Below, piece by piece: positions 20,631 to 30,797 of a stretch of DNA of 64,000 nucleotides. Each line of letters begins with the position of its first letter. Position 1 is the first letter of the stretch. The DNA comes from Eukaryota sp. TZLM1-RC (taxonomy: Eukaryota; Metamonada: BaSk clade). The stretch covers positions 496,001-560,000 of the forward strand of contig JAUPSS010000003.1 in assembly GCA_040285825.1 (NCBI GenBank), in the 5' to 3' direction. The notes under the pieces were generated by a model. The model did not search any database. It saw nothing but the letters and a program-made list of their open reading frames with translations, and was not told where the DNA came from. A program made the position numbers and the translations under genes.

Positions 20631-22205
20631 TTACTTCTGAGAAGGTGACAGATATTGAGAAAAATCAACTTCAATCCTAGGAACCTGATCCAAAAGAATT
20701 TCACTATAACCTTTTTCAGTATTTTCTTTTGATTCATCAATTGGTGAGCGATCAGTAACCATGAAGGTAGACTTAATCTTTCCTTGAAGACCTTTGACTT
20801 GTTGAGAAAGTCGTTGGTTTTCTTTTCGTAAATCAAGATTTTCCTTAACTTTTTGATTAAACTGCTGCTCACTGATTCCAGTTTCTTTTTCATTTGCCAT
20901 TCTTTCCTCTACTTGCTTTCTTTGTTCTTCCAGTGATTCCCTTTCACTCATCCAATATTGCCTAGCCTGCTCGTAAATCAGTCTATCTTGTTCATGACTG
21001 GCAAGCTCATCTTTTAATGAACTTAAATGGTTTTCAAGCTGATGGAGATCGCAAACTCTTTTCTTGAGTTCTGAATTGGATTGTTTCAGTTCCTTCAGTT
21101 CTAGTAGCTGCCTTTCATTTAACAGTCGTTGATCATAAATTGATTGGTTCATACCCTTAATTTTTTCTTCCAGAGTCTCCACTTTTTGACCTAGTTTTTG
21201 AGCTCTATTTTCTGCCTTCAGTCTGAGAGACTCTGCTAAAAAAATCTCTTTTCTACTAGCATCTAAGCTATTTTTTAACTCCACCACATCATCATTTTGA
21301 TCCTTGGTCACAGGACTTCTCGAGACTCTCAACTTGGCGAGTCTGGATGCTGTTTCAGCTAGCTCATGAGACAAACGAATCGCCTTGGCCTCAGAGTTGC
21401 TGGTAATATTTTCCAATTCTTTGTTCTTTAATTGAAGTGTAACACATTTATTTTGGCTCGACTCGAGCTTGCCGGCAAGAGAGTTTAAGGTTTCCAAAAG
21501 TGTCAAGTTTTCTGCTTCAATGTCATCAATTTTCGACACAAGTTGCTGATTTTCCTGAATGATTGATTGGTTTAGAGCAGTCAACTGATCACTACAAGTC
21601 TTTTGTTGACGGTGAACCGCCAATTCCTGCTGTACTGATTGAAGCTTACCATTCAATTTTGTATTTTCATTTGACAAATTTCTTATTCTGTGCTCATAAC
21701 CCTTCATTTCTGCCAAGATTCCCGACTCTTTGGGGTCTCTTTCTGTGTGATGGGGGTGCTTTGATGCTTCAAGTTGTTGGACGAGGTCTTGCTTTTCCTC
21801 TTCCAATTTTCTGATTTCCTTGGACAATAAACTGTTTTCTGTGGTCAAATCAGACAAGGCCATTGCCAATGAACTTTGGTCCTGTGAAGGAGAGGAAGCC
21901 TGCGATGGAGAAGAAGGAATAACAGGCGAGGACGGTGATGATGAAGGAGTAGAATCGGTATTGGTAGAAGCGTCAGTGGTGATGACAGAAGAATGTGGGG
22001 TGGATTGATCAAATTGAGTAGCTGTTGAAGAAGGGTGATAACATGAATCTAGTTTGTACTGGAGATCATCGTTGTCTCTTTGAAGCATTGTAATTACAGC
22101 ACGTAGAGTATCAAGTGAAGATGTCAGGTCTGATACTTCCATTTCACGAAGAGAAACTTGTGATTGTAAGTCCTCCACTGCGGATCCACAAGTTTCACAG
22201 ACCAT
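20631..22205 (-). CDS. Coiled-coil protein of unknown function
   Basis: A 524-aa protein from the ATG at 22205; the frame is open to another ATG at 22289, but that would overlap the PDK1 coding region and adds a hydrophobic stretch unlike the rest. It opens with MVCETCG, then heptad-rich helix for most of its length (about residues 10-50, 100-170 and 180-490), with a Ser/Thr/Pro-rich linker at about 50-110. The high Glu, Lys, Gln and Leu content is typical of long parallel coiled coils in cytoskeletal, centrosomal or Golgi tether proteins. No catalytic motif is seen and I cannot assign a family. It is divergent from PDK1 with only 34 bp between the two start codons. Confidence 0.75.
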   Translation of the reverse strand: MVCETCGSAVEDLQSQVSLREMEVSDLTSSLDTLRAVITMLQRDNDDLQYKLDSCYHPSSTATQFDQSTPHSSVITTDASTNTDSTPSSSPSSPVIPSSPSQASSPSQDQSSLAMALSDLTTENSLLSKEIRKLEEEKQDLVQQLEASKHPHHTERDPKESGILAEMKGYEHRIRNLSNENTKLNGKLQSVQQELAVHRQQKTCSDQLTALNQSIIQENQQLVSKIDDIEAENLTLLETLNSLAGKLESSQNKCVTLQLKNKELENITSNSEAKAIRLSHELAETASRLAKLRVSRSPVTKDQNDDVVELKNSLDASRKEIFLAESLRLKAENRAQKLGQKVETLEEKIKGMNQSIYDQRLLNERQLLELKELKQSNSELKKRVCDLHQLENHLSSLKDELASHEQDRLIYEQARQYWMSERESLEEQRKQVEERMANEKETGISEQQFNQKVKENLDLRKENQRLSQQVKGLQGKIKSTFMVTDRSPIDESKENTEKGYSEILLDQVPRIEVDFSQYLSPSQK

Positions 22206-22239
22206 CAGGAATTGAACAAGGTAGAGTTGGAGGATAAAT
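22206..22239. promoter_or_regulatory. 34-bp divergent start-to-start spacer
   Basis: Only 34 bp separate the ATG of the coiled-coil gene (-) and the ATG of PDK1 (+). Both 5' UTRs and promoters must be contained in or overlap this spacer and the opposite coding sequence. It contains GAGGATAAAT-like A/T sequence but no motif I can name. Confidence 0.45.
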
Positions 22240-23514
22240 ATGACATTTTTTCCAATGAAACTTGACGAATTCGACTTGGGACCAGTCATAGGTGAAGGGG
22301 CTTATGCCGTAATACGCCTTGGTAGACATCGTGTCAATGGCACTCTTTTTGCCATTAAGATAATTTCTAAAGCTCATGTATATAAGCTTAACAAAGTCTC
22401 CTATGTTCAACAAGAACGTACAGTTCTTAGTTCTGTATCACATCCCAATATAATTCGCTTACATTCGTGTTTTCAAGATGAACGATTCCTATATTTTGTA
22501 CTTGAACTAGCAACACGTGGGGATCTCCAGATGCTCATCAAAAAGAATGGACCACTTCCAATTCCCATTGTTTGTCACTATGCTTTAGAGATTATATCCG
22601 CACTTCATTATTTACGAACTCATAACATTATTCATAGGGATTTAAAGCCGTCCAACATACTCATTGCAGAAGATTACTCCCTAAAGCTAACAGACTTTGG
22701 GACAGCCAAAACAAACAAAGATGACACAGTCCCAACTCAGTCCTTTGCCGGCACTGCTAGCTATGTTGCTCCTGAAATGCTTGAATCTGGAGAGTTTTCG
22801 CTAGCAACTGATCTGTGGTCACTTGGAATTGTTATTTATGAGCTTATAGAAGGTAGTCCACCATTTGCTGGCTCAACTGATTACCTGACGTTTCAATTGA
22901 TCATGGATGGCGCCATATCATTTAGTTCTAGGTTTTCGGCAGAGGCTCAAGATCTGATCACGAAGTTACTGAATAGAGACCCTTTGTTGAGGTTTGGACT
23001 CAAGGATGCCTCCCTCATAGCCAACCACCCTTTTTTCTCTTGCCCTGATCCAACTGTGGATTTCTCCCAATTGAACTTTCCCCACTTTTCTTCATGGAAT
23101 GATGACGATTTGGTTTCTGATTTTGAAGAGTCGAGGCAGTCAAGGAAGTCTTCAGTGGAAAAGACTGATAACTTTGACACTAATTGGCAGCAGTTCATTC
23201 TACCAGAGGAGAATGTAGTCTTTACTGGAATGATCAGAAAAAGGACAAGAATAACTCCTTGGAGAATACGACGACTCGTCTTAACAGATCAGCCTAGGTT
23301 TTTTTATATTGATATGAATAGATTAGAAATACGAGGTGAGATTCCTTGGTCTGATGCAGTCGAGGAACTCTCTATTGATGTACCTTCCAGTTCGAAGGCT
23401 CAGTTTTTCAGAGTGGAAATTCCAAATAGAAAGTACATAATGGAAAGTATTGATGGTAATAGCGGGTATACTTGGGCTCGGCATTTAGAAATTGTACAGC
23501 AACGGTCACGGTAA
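22240..23514 (+). CDS. PDPK1: PDK1: 3-phosphoinositide-dependent AGC kinase with PH domain
   Basis: A 424-aa protein with the PDK1 layout. Kinase domain at about residues 10-268: glycine loop GEGAYAVIRLG (18-28), AIKII lysine near 43, HRDLKPSN near 131-138, DFG near 150, activation segment SFAGTASYVAPE near 168-179 whose first Ser is the self-phosphorylation position of PDK1. The C-terminal PH domain at about 320-424 carries the PDK1-type signature (RFFYIDMNRLEIRGEIPW, then a basic, phosphoinositide-binding beta sheet). It lacks the hydrophobic-motif tail of other AGC kinases, as PDK1 does. The family phosphorylates the activation loops of AKT, S6K and related kinases at the plasma membrane. 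Its 3' end converges with a phosphatase gene 245 bp away. Confidence 0.92.
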   Translation: MTFFPMKLDEFDLGPVIGEGAYAVIRLGRHRVNGTLFAIKIISKAHVYKLNKVSYVQQERTVLSSVSHPNIIRLHSCFQDERFLYFVLELATRGDLQMLIKKNGPLPIPIVCHYALEIISALHYLRTHNIIHRDLKPSNILIAEDYSLKLTDFGTAKTNKDDTVPTQSFAGTASYVAPEMLESGEFSLATDLWSLGIVIYELIEGSPPFAGSTDYLTFQLIMDGAISFSSRFSAEAQDLITKLLNRDPLLRFGLKDASLIANHPFFSCPDPTVDFSQLNFPHFSSWNDDDLVSDFEESRQSRKSSVEKTDNFDTNWQQFILPEENVVFTGMIRKRTRITPWRIRRLVLTDQPRFFYIDMNRLEIRGEIPWSDAVEELSIDVPSSSKAQFFRVEIPNRKYIMESIDGNSGYTWARHLEIVQQRSR

Positions 23515-23759
23515 TATGTTTTTTTGTTTATTTTTGCGTTTCTTTTTAAGTTTTGATAAATATTTTTCTTTTCTTTCATCACACAATTCTTCCATTTTGA
23601 CAGCGCGCAATATTAATAAGGACAACTTAATGAATTTTAATGATTATTATGAGGATAATGAAAAGAAAAGACAATTGTGATAAAGAGACATTGATTTAGT
23701 TACTAAATCAATTAAAAAAACAAAAATTGCTAAAACTGAAATAATCTATACATCTAACA

Positions 23760-24242
23760 TCAATTGTTGGCGATAATGTCAACTAAATTATTGGCTGTAC
23801 GAATACACGTATCTGTTACAACATCAAAAGCATTGTCCTCAGGAGAATAATAGGGATCTTCAACATCCATCATTTTATGTGGAGCATCAGGATCAAAATG
23901 ACGATACATGTATATTTTGGACTTGAATTGCTCCGGACAACGGGAGAGAAGGGTCTCATAGTTGTTTCTATCCATGGCGAGAAGTAGGTCAAATTCCTTA
24001 AAGTCACTTGGTTTAACAGCGCGAGAGGTTCCCTGTAAGTGAAGGCCTCTGGTTCTAGCACTAGCCCTGGATCTACTGTCGTAAGCCGACCCATTATGAT
24101 AACCAGCTGTTCCAGCGCTCTCAATCTTCAGTGAAAGCCCTGCGTTAGCTGCTGCCGCTTTTAGGGCATGTTCTCCAACGGGAGAACGGCATATATTACC
24201 AAGACAAACAACAAGAATGGACTGCACAGACTGAAGTTTCAT
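23760..24242 (-). CDS. Low-molecular-weight protein tyrosine phosphatase
   Basis: 160 aa, the standard length of the family. The P-loop CLGNICRS at residues 13-20 is the CX5RS active site (nucleophile Cys13, Arg19). Next come ESAGTAGYHNGSAYDSR, where the substrate loop lies, AMDRNNYETL, and DPYY near residue 130 containing the general-acid Asp and the paired tyrosines of eukaryotic enzymes. The enzyme hydrolyses phosphotyrosine in the cytosol. The start is the first ATG and is followed closely by the beta strand SILVVCLGN as in other members. Confidence 0.93.
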   Translation of the reverse strand: MKLQSVQSILVVCLGNICRSPVGEHALKAAAANAGLSLKIESAGTAGYHNGSAYDSRSRASARTRGLHLQGTSRAVKPSDFKEFDLLLAMDRNNYETLLSRCPEQFKSKIYMYRHFDPDAPHKMMDVEDPYYSPEDNAFDVVTDTCIRTANNLVDIIANN

Positions 24243-25397
24243 ATTAAATTAAGGATTTTAGGAATAAGAAACAAATAATTGGGAATAGAAATTTGAAGAT
24301 CAAAATTAAGATCAATGATCAAAGTAGCTGCCTACTGGTTGAAGTAGACTGAAATAACAACTATCTAATAACTATCCCTTCTGGCACAAACAGTGACCCT
24401 ACAAATACTGGAAGGTTTTCTGAAACCCTGTAGTAACCACTGTCACAAGTACTCACTGTCTAGTCTGAAACCTACGTTCAGAGGTGTCAGCATCTGGTGA
24501 GAGTCCGCCAACACAGCATTCGCCGTTCAGTACGGCTCATATGCGCAGATGTGACACCTCTGCCAACACAGCTTTACTTCTATGATTAGTGAATAACAAA
24601 TCCATATACGTGGCTCTCTCAAGTTGTGCCCCTATGTGATTTGAAAGAGGATGATCAATAGTTTTTGTTCAATTTATACCTCGTTCACAGATATTATTTG
24701 AGATATCTACTAATAATGAAATAATAAATATATTTAATATTATCCGGCTATTACAATCTACAATACATCATTTCAGTCATCGTAAACACAATCATCCTGA
24801 TCATCCCTTTCAGTCGAAAACTGCTCACATTACGTCTATAACGAAATCGAAAACGATCAACTCCTTGAGAAGTAACCATAAATCAAAGAAAAATGTTAAT
24901 TCAGAAATAATGTGTATATTTAAAAGTCAGAAAATGGGCCTTATATAAAAAAATTAAATACCATTTTATTTAATTCTAGGTTTAGGACTATCTTGAAAAA
25001 TTATGTTTTTCTTTTTCTTTATTGATCTTTGGAAACCCGGAATAAAATCCTAATTATCTCTTCCTAATACCTGAATATCACTTCTGACTAAAAAAAGATT
25101 TTCCTGCTTCCGCTACAAATTTTAAGAATTCTCCGATAACTGACATTTTCATATATTTTGAGTGTCGTTAGATTCTTTTAAGTACATTCTCTTTTCTTTC
25201 CCATATAAGGTGCCTTTACACAAAATAAATACACCTTCTATGACCAGTTGTTCATTTCACGACTCAATGACTACAAGAAAACTTAAAACAACCATACAAG
25301 AACAACCATTGATGATGGTCTAGCAATAAACATTGTTAGCAATAAATACTAATGGTTAAATTTATAAAAAAACTAAAACAAGCAATTACAAAACAAA
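24243..25397. other. Intergenic with a GC-richer structured island at 24380-24580
   Basis: 1.15 kb between the phosphatase start and the PBDC1 stop. Most is A/T-rich and featureless. The exception, about 24380-24580, is visibly richer in G and C, carries a long imperfect hairpin (listed separately) and two copies of GCCAACACAGC (24507-24517 and 24562-24572). No reading frame of note. Confidence 0.5.
24481..24560. ncRNA. Candidate structured RNA: 15-bp stem with 49-nt loop
   Basis: The arms GAGGTGTCAGCATCTG (24481-24496) and CAGATGTGACACCTC (24546-24560) pair over 15 bp with one bulged base. The region stands out in base composition from its surroundings and has no coding potential. The internal part can form a smaller stem around CCGTTCAGTACGG (24533-24536 region). 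I compared it by eye with hammerhead, twister and HDV-type cores and it fits none. It could be a small nuclear or nucleolar RNA, the stem of a transposon, or chance. Confidence 0.3.
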
Positions 25398-25916
25398 CTA
25401 GTTGAGAAAATCATCATCAAACTTGATTGAATCATTATACCCTTCACGGTTCCTGGCTAATTCAATCGCCAGAAACTGAATGCGGGGTACAACGGTGGAG
25501 TTCTCCTGTGAATAGTCCTCTGCTGAATTAAGACGAATTAATGTGAGATAATGGAAGTTGTCAGGAAGAACTTTCTCCCATGACATCATCCATTTCCTCC
25601 ACTGGGGTTTGACTGCTTCGCTTTTGATGTCATCATCAGTAAAAGATTGGATGTTAAGATCAGGAAACTCAGCACGGAAGCTGGAGTAAATATCATCATC
25701 TACTTTTGTTAGTTTGAGTTTAGTCTTGTCAGAGAAGCACCGCAAGAGACGGGAGTAAGTTTGTGCATGTTTGACAGCTGTTTCTACCCAGGCCATATTG
25801 ATACGTTCATCATTCTCAATACCGCCTTCAAACATTTCACCACGCTCCTTGGACATAGTGTGAAAAACATCTTCACCTTCTTTGGCTTCAATAGATTGAA
25901 TATTGGGAGCACTCAT
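25398..25916 (-). CDS. PBDC1: PBDC1-family protein
   Basis: 172 aa. The central and C-terminal parts carry the family's conserved stretches: MAWVETAVKHAQTYSRLL, LKLTKVDDDIYSSFRAEFP, IKSEAVKPQWRKW, FHYLTLIRLNSAEDYSQENS and PRIQFLAIELARNREGYN. The full-length match leaves little doubt about orthology with human PBDC1 and yeast YPL225W, small conserved eukaryotic cytosolic proteins; a role as a chaperone for nascent translation factors has been proposed for the yeast protein. The start is the first ATG; a shared 55-bp block lies directly upstream. Confidence 0.9.
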   Translation of the reverse strand: MSAPNIQSIEAKEGEDVFHTMSKERGEMFEGGIENDERINMAWVETAVKHAQTYSRLLRCFSDKTKLKLTKVDDDIYSSFRAEFPDLNIQSFTDDDIKSEAVKPQWRKWMMSWEKVLPDNFHYLTLIRLNSAEDYSQENSTVVPRIQFLAIELARNREGYNDSIKFDDDFLN

Positions 25917-25972
25917 TCTTATAGATAATGGCTATAATAATGAAATAATTGACCTTTACAATGATGTAGGGG
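25917..25972 (-). promoter_or_regulatory. Upstream block shared with BBS7
   Basis: Reading toward the PBDC1 ATG, the sequence contains CTACAT, TTGTAAA, then TATTTCATTATTATAG, CAT and ATCTATA before the start codon. The 56 bp upstream of the BBS7 ATG at 35441 have the same words in the same order and spacing. The two genes are unrelated, so this is either a common promoter module or a dispersed short repeat captured upstream of both. Confidence 0.5.
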
Positions 25973-26266
25973 GATGATGTAGGGAGATTTTCTTACTGTC
26001 ATTTTTAGACCTGCAAAGTGGAATCCATACCATTTCCATTTCCACATTCTCATAAGTTGATTCCAAACAGCCTATTTACGTTTATTAAAACCAGATTGAA
26101 GTTGACCATTACTGACCTTGACAGTGTTGTAGTAATTGGTCGAAGTGGTTTGTTATTTGTCAATTCATTGAAGTATTTCTTATGTAGGTGTAAACAAATC
26201 ATATTACTGACAATTAATAATATAAATAACCAATTCGACTACCTGTTTTTTACTTAAGTGTTTAAA

Positions 26267-27117
26267 CTATTTGATATAATTGACAACTCCATCAAACAAT
26301 TGTGGACTATCCGTAGGTTCTTGATTTACAGGGATTGAGTATTTGATCTCTAAAAATTCGCGAGCATCTGTGTATTCTTGATATGACCTGCTGTTGACCA
26401 ATATTTGCCAATTTTTCCAAAATTCTTTCCACAATTGTTCCCTTTGAGCAAATTTGTATACTTGAATGTTACGGTTAACATGCCATAAGCATAAAATGTT
26501 CAAACTGTGTGGAAAAACAATTTTGATGGAATTCATTAATGCTGATTCACGATCTGTTACGATAGCGTTCGGGCTTATTCCAAAAAATTTTGAAAAAGTC
26601 GAAAGAGCAAAATAATAGTAGTCTGTGCGCTCTCGTTTCAAAAAACAAAAGAGCTGAATAAAAGTTTTTGTTGGTACCAGTTGAAATACGTGGCATTTTT
26701 AAATCATTCGTTATAACAGGTAGCATCCATTATCAACACAGAGGGGTAACGCTTTGTGAACTGAATAGACTGGCGATGGCATAAGAAGAGTGCTACTGAA
26801 GCGTTGCTAATGAGATCAATTAAGTCTTGATCGTCTGGGATAGTATCAATAATTGCGGCAACAGAACGAATTGTCGATTAATAGGCATCTCTAAAAACAA
26901 AATCATTACTCAAACTATTGATCAGATATTCAAGAGGCGAACTATAACCGAACGTTTCTTGCTTTATTAAATAATTGATAATTGATGGTAATCGAAATGT
27001 TTCGCAAATTTTACGAAATTTTCTTAATGATTGGCCTCGCAATCGTTTATCAAAAATAAACAACATCTGAGCATTTGTTAATTTCACAACTTGTATCTTT
27101 TCAATAACTTTCATTTA
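26267..27117 (-). pseudogene. MULE (Mutator-like) transposase relic
   Basis: Broken frames on the minus strand match the MULE transposase core in order: TNAQM and a helical stretch (27114-26878), SIQFTKRYPSVLIMDATCY with the first catalytic Asp (near 26740-26700), then YYFALSTFSKFFGISPNAIV and TDRESALMNSI with the second Asp, FPHSLNILCLWHVNRNI with the C2H-type Trp-His (26641-26450), ending at NYIK. Several stops and frameshifts separate the blocks. MULE transposases move DNA by a DDE cut-and-paste reaction. The gene diverges from the exonuclease-Fanzor gene starting about 100-230 bp away, so both may belong to one element. Confidence 0.8.
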
Positions 27118-27349
27118 TGAATTTAAAAATCATTTTTTTATTTTAAACATATGTTATTTTGATGTTTATGAGTTTTTTCATTTTTGTAGTTTAGATTCTG
27201 GCACTTTAGATATGGGATGTTGTGTCTTAAATTGTTCATTTGATGATGTTGAGTTTGATTATTATGTTTATAATTTATCTTTTCAAACCAGTAGCTGCTG
27301 ACGTCTTCTATAAACAAACCCTTTTACTGTTGATTTAACAATAGATAAA

Positions 27350-27373
27350 GATGTTGAAGCAAATCCTGGTCCC
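27350..27373 (+). other. 2A-like peptide motif DVEANPGP
   Basis: The eight codons read DVEANPGP, matching the 2A consensus D(V/I)ExNPGP exactly. It is in the same frame as the downstream exonuclease-like ORF and about 46 codons after the ATG at 27212, although two stop codons now lie between. 2A-like motifs cause ribosomes to skip a peptide bond before the last proline; they are known near the N-termini of several non-LTR retrotransposon ORFs. Confidence 0.6.
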
Positions 27374-29137
27374 AGAAAGAGAAGATCTAATTTTAAATCA
27401 ACTCCTCCATCAAGAATTATAGGAAATGCAATTTTTGACCAACAAACATCAGGGCGTAAGCGAAAAAAACAACAAAAAGCATTGAACCAAGAAATTTGTA
27501 TTGAGAATACAATGTTGAATATCGAGAACAGGAAGATTTTGACAAAAAAACCATTGAATCCGAGTATGGTCAAAAGAATTGAGCCAAGTCTTAGTGGATT
27601 CAAGCCTGATCCTTTGATTCAATTCAAATCAATGACCCCAATTCAAAATCTTCCCACTGTTATGTGCTTTGATCTTGAAACCTATCGTGATGGTCATCTT
27701 TATCAAAATCATGATGGCCAATTTCTCCCTCCTGACGAGATTATCAACAAAAGGAGAAAAGAGGGTGCAAATCTCTTGAAAAAGAATACTGATGAGCAAA
27801 TGGGTGAGTGGATTTCTGATCAAAAAGTGTTTTTAATTTCCATTGTTATTGGTAAGTTTGATCGTCATAATTTCGTTTTGGAGAGTAAATGTTCACTTAT
27901 ATTGAGAATTAGTCCTCAAATCAGATTACCAGACATTGATATGGATGTTCATCCAGAAATAATTCTCTGACGAAAAAACCTTGCTTCGTAGGTTCTTAAA
28001 CATTATTGGTGATCTTCAACCCCCTTTCTTTCTAAATCACAACTTAATGCAGTTTGATTTACAGGTTTTGAAAAATCGATTAAACTATTTTGATTTACCA
28101 TTTCCCACTGTTCTAGATGACACAGCAATTGATGTACTCAATCAACTTTCACCAAGATGAAGGGAAGTTGTTAGCAGGGAAAATGGCTTTTTTCTTCTAG
28201 ATACTTTGGTTTTTGCCAAAAAATTTATCAAAATACCCTACTGACATGGATTAGGCAATTTGGCATATAAAATGATATATGAAAAGAAAATCAAACCTCA
28301 TCAGGAATTTTCATATATTTTGCCAATTGATTGTTTAGCTACTTCTCCTCTTATACAAAATTCGATTCAATATGGGCGTCATGATTGTATCCTTTGTCTG
28401 AAACTTTTCGTGCTGTTTCAGAAAGACAAATTTATTTTATCATCTTATAAAACCATTCGAGCAACCGTCAACTCAATGGTTAAACATTCAAATGTGATAT
28501 TCAAATTGAGAGAAACTGCTGTAAAATTTCAACAGTTACGAATTCATACTACATGTTGCTTGATGCTGTATTTACAGTCCCGATTTGAACATACTTTACT
28601 ATTACCACGAATTTCTGTCAAATTATATGAATCATTAATGGCCAGAATTCGTTATATTTCAGCTGAGTATTATGGGCAAGAAATGGTGAAACCAAAAAGT
28701 GTATTTCCAGAGGATTTCAAAGACTTTGTTTATGGTGAAGGAGTTTATACTTTAAGAACTACCTTTGAGCATCAAAAGTTAAACAAAACATTGAGTTAGC
28801 TTGATCACTTAAGACACAAGCCTGAACAGTTTCCACGATTTCCAACTGATTGCTTCAGTAGACCACCTCAGTATATGGCCCCATTAATGTTTCCCAAATT
28901 TGAGAATAATTAGAAATTAAATTGTGAAAAACATATCAATTGTTTTATTAATGTGTATTTTGACAAACCAGATTTGGAAAGTGTGTTTTCAGAAATGCGA
29001 AAGCTGGGTGGATACTCAACGTCATTATCTACAATTACTTCACTATATAGATTTAGGCTTCGTCAATTCAAAAACTTGTTTTTAGTTTATGATAGAGATT
29101 GCTTGAGTTTTTTGTTTCATCATCCTGAAAATATTTC

Positions 29138-29149
29138 AGACCTTCTGAA
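29138..29149 (+). repeat. Target-site duplication, left copy of nested LINE
   Basis: AGACCTTCTGAA here is repeated at 30786-30797 on the other side of the LINE. The inverted Fanzor copy at about 8,565-8,590 has the same flanks joined without the LINE, which confirms the insertion. Confidence 0.85.
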
Positions 29150-30785
29150 AACAAATTTTCAGAACTTGCCGATTCATATGAAAATATTGGGCTTCATCTT
29201 AATGCCAGCAAATGCCTTCTGATTGGCTCTTCTGCTCAAGACCTCGTGATAAACGATTCTATTGTCCCTTTTACTAATTATAGTAGTGATGCTTTTAAGT
29301 TCCTTGGTTGTTGGTTAGGAAATGTGCCTCAAATTCAGAATGAATTGCAAGTTATTTTGGAAAAAATGAAAATTGAACTTGATTCAATTTCTTCTTTAGA
29401 TATAGAAAAGCATATTAAATTTTTCATGCTTAAAATTTGCTACACTGGGAGAATAACCCACATTTTGAGATCTTGTGCTCCTTCCATAGCATTAGATTTT
29501 TGTCGTTCATTCAATTCATTGAGAACAGAATTTTTTGCTGATTTATTGGATGTAGAACCAGGAATGTTGAAAAGTCACTTATTTTCTTCAGCAAATTTGG
29601 GGGGTATTGGATTTACTAAATCTTCAATTTTGTGTCAATCAGCATTCTTGGGTGGTGGCAAAAATTTTATTTATGAATTTTCTCGTAGATTTCCTGATGA
29701 TTCTCATCTGTTAGTCCCCAATTGTAGTCCCTATTTGTATGAGTTATCTTGTGAACTTGAAAAATTACCACCACAAATTTGGACCAAATGTTTTCCTCAA
29801 TCAATTCAAGAAATTCCAAACCGATCTCTATTTAATTTACAGTTTTGCTGTAAAAAGCTTCAACAAAAATTGTTCAAGATTTTTGACAGCTTGGATTTTG
29901 ATGTTAGACTTGGCTTGGCCAAGAAAAAGAATCCCGCTTTTGCAAATCTTTTACAAGATATGTGTGACAGTACTTCTTCTGCCTTAGTAACAACAATTCC
30001 ACAAGTTTATGGTACTCTCTTATCCGATTCTGCTTGGACTCTGAATATGAGATTTCGTTCCTTTATCTGGCCTGATAATTTACCTCATATTTTAATTTGT
30101 AAATGTTCTCGAGAAATTACAACTACTCATTTGTTAAATTGTAAACATTTTATTACTTTTAGAAGCAAGGTTCATGATGCTGTAAGAGACCAGTTATATT
30201 GTATGTGTAAATCTCATAGAATTGAATCCTTCTTGGAACCTCTGTTGTCAAATTTGTTTGATGCTGAAAATGATTTTCATAAGAATAATAGAGGTGATGT
30301 CATATTACCTGGATTAGATGGAAGCTTCATTTTATTGGATGTAATGTCTGTTGATCCTTGTAATGCCTCAAATGAAAGGCTTGTTACTTCTGAAATTCAT
30401 AATCCCCTTTCAAATGCTGAAAATTTTAAATTCAAAAAATACAATGAACCTTTGTCCAAATTGGCCAGTCTACAGCATGCAAAATACAATTTGTATCCAT
30501 TTGTATTTTCCCTTTTTGGTTCACTTGCACCAACTGCTTTACGTTTTTTGGATGATTTTGAAATGATTGTAAAGAGAAGAACTGGCAGAAATTTCAACAG
30601 ATTGTTTTGGCAAAATAGAATTGTGTTTTCTATTTTTAAGGGGATGTTGAAGATGGTTTCTGATGCTTTGCTTTCTCTTGGATCTCACTATGAGAGAGTT
30701 GCATCTAGTGTTTTTGTTTTGGGAGAGATGGATTTTTTAGATGTTGATTTATAGGTTTAGAATAAAATTAAATTTAACAAAAAAA
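29150..30785 (+). mobile_element. 5'-truncated non-LTR retrotransposon with RLE domain
   Basis: The frame is open from about 29160 to the stop at 30754 (the ATG-less 5' end is typical of truncated LINEs). It begins late in the reverse transcriptase (ADSYENIGLHLNASKCLLIG), continues through the thumb-like region (FKFLGCWLGNV, RITHILRSCAPSIALDF), and ends with a CKC...HLLNCKHF CCHC knuckle and a restriction-like endonuclease core (GDVILPGLDGSFILLDV). This places it with the APE-free, RLE-bearing non-LTR elements (R2, CRE, NeSL and similar clades). A short A-rich tail (AACAAAAAA) precedes the right target duplication. The intact frame suggests recent insertion. Confidence 0.9.
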
Positions 30786-30797
30786 AGACCTTCTGAA
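30786..30797 (+). repeat. Target-site duplication, right copy
   Basis: Identical 12-bp match (AGACCTTCTGAA) to 29138-29149, directly after the A-rich LINE tail. Confidence 0.85.

Noticed and set aside
20631-22289. Longer start for the coiled-coil protein at 22289
   Set aside because: It would overlap 50 bp of PDK1 coding sequence and adds a hydrophobic segment that does not fit the heptad pattern.
24481-24560. Hammerhead or other self-cleaving ribozyme in the hairpin
   Set aside because: The CUGANGA and GAAA core elements are not both present on either strand.
27283-27603. Minus-strand frame of 106 codons opposite the exonuclease block
   Set aside because: The plus-strand reading carries the 2A and FDLET motifs and is conserved in the inverted copy; the minus frame is a shadow.
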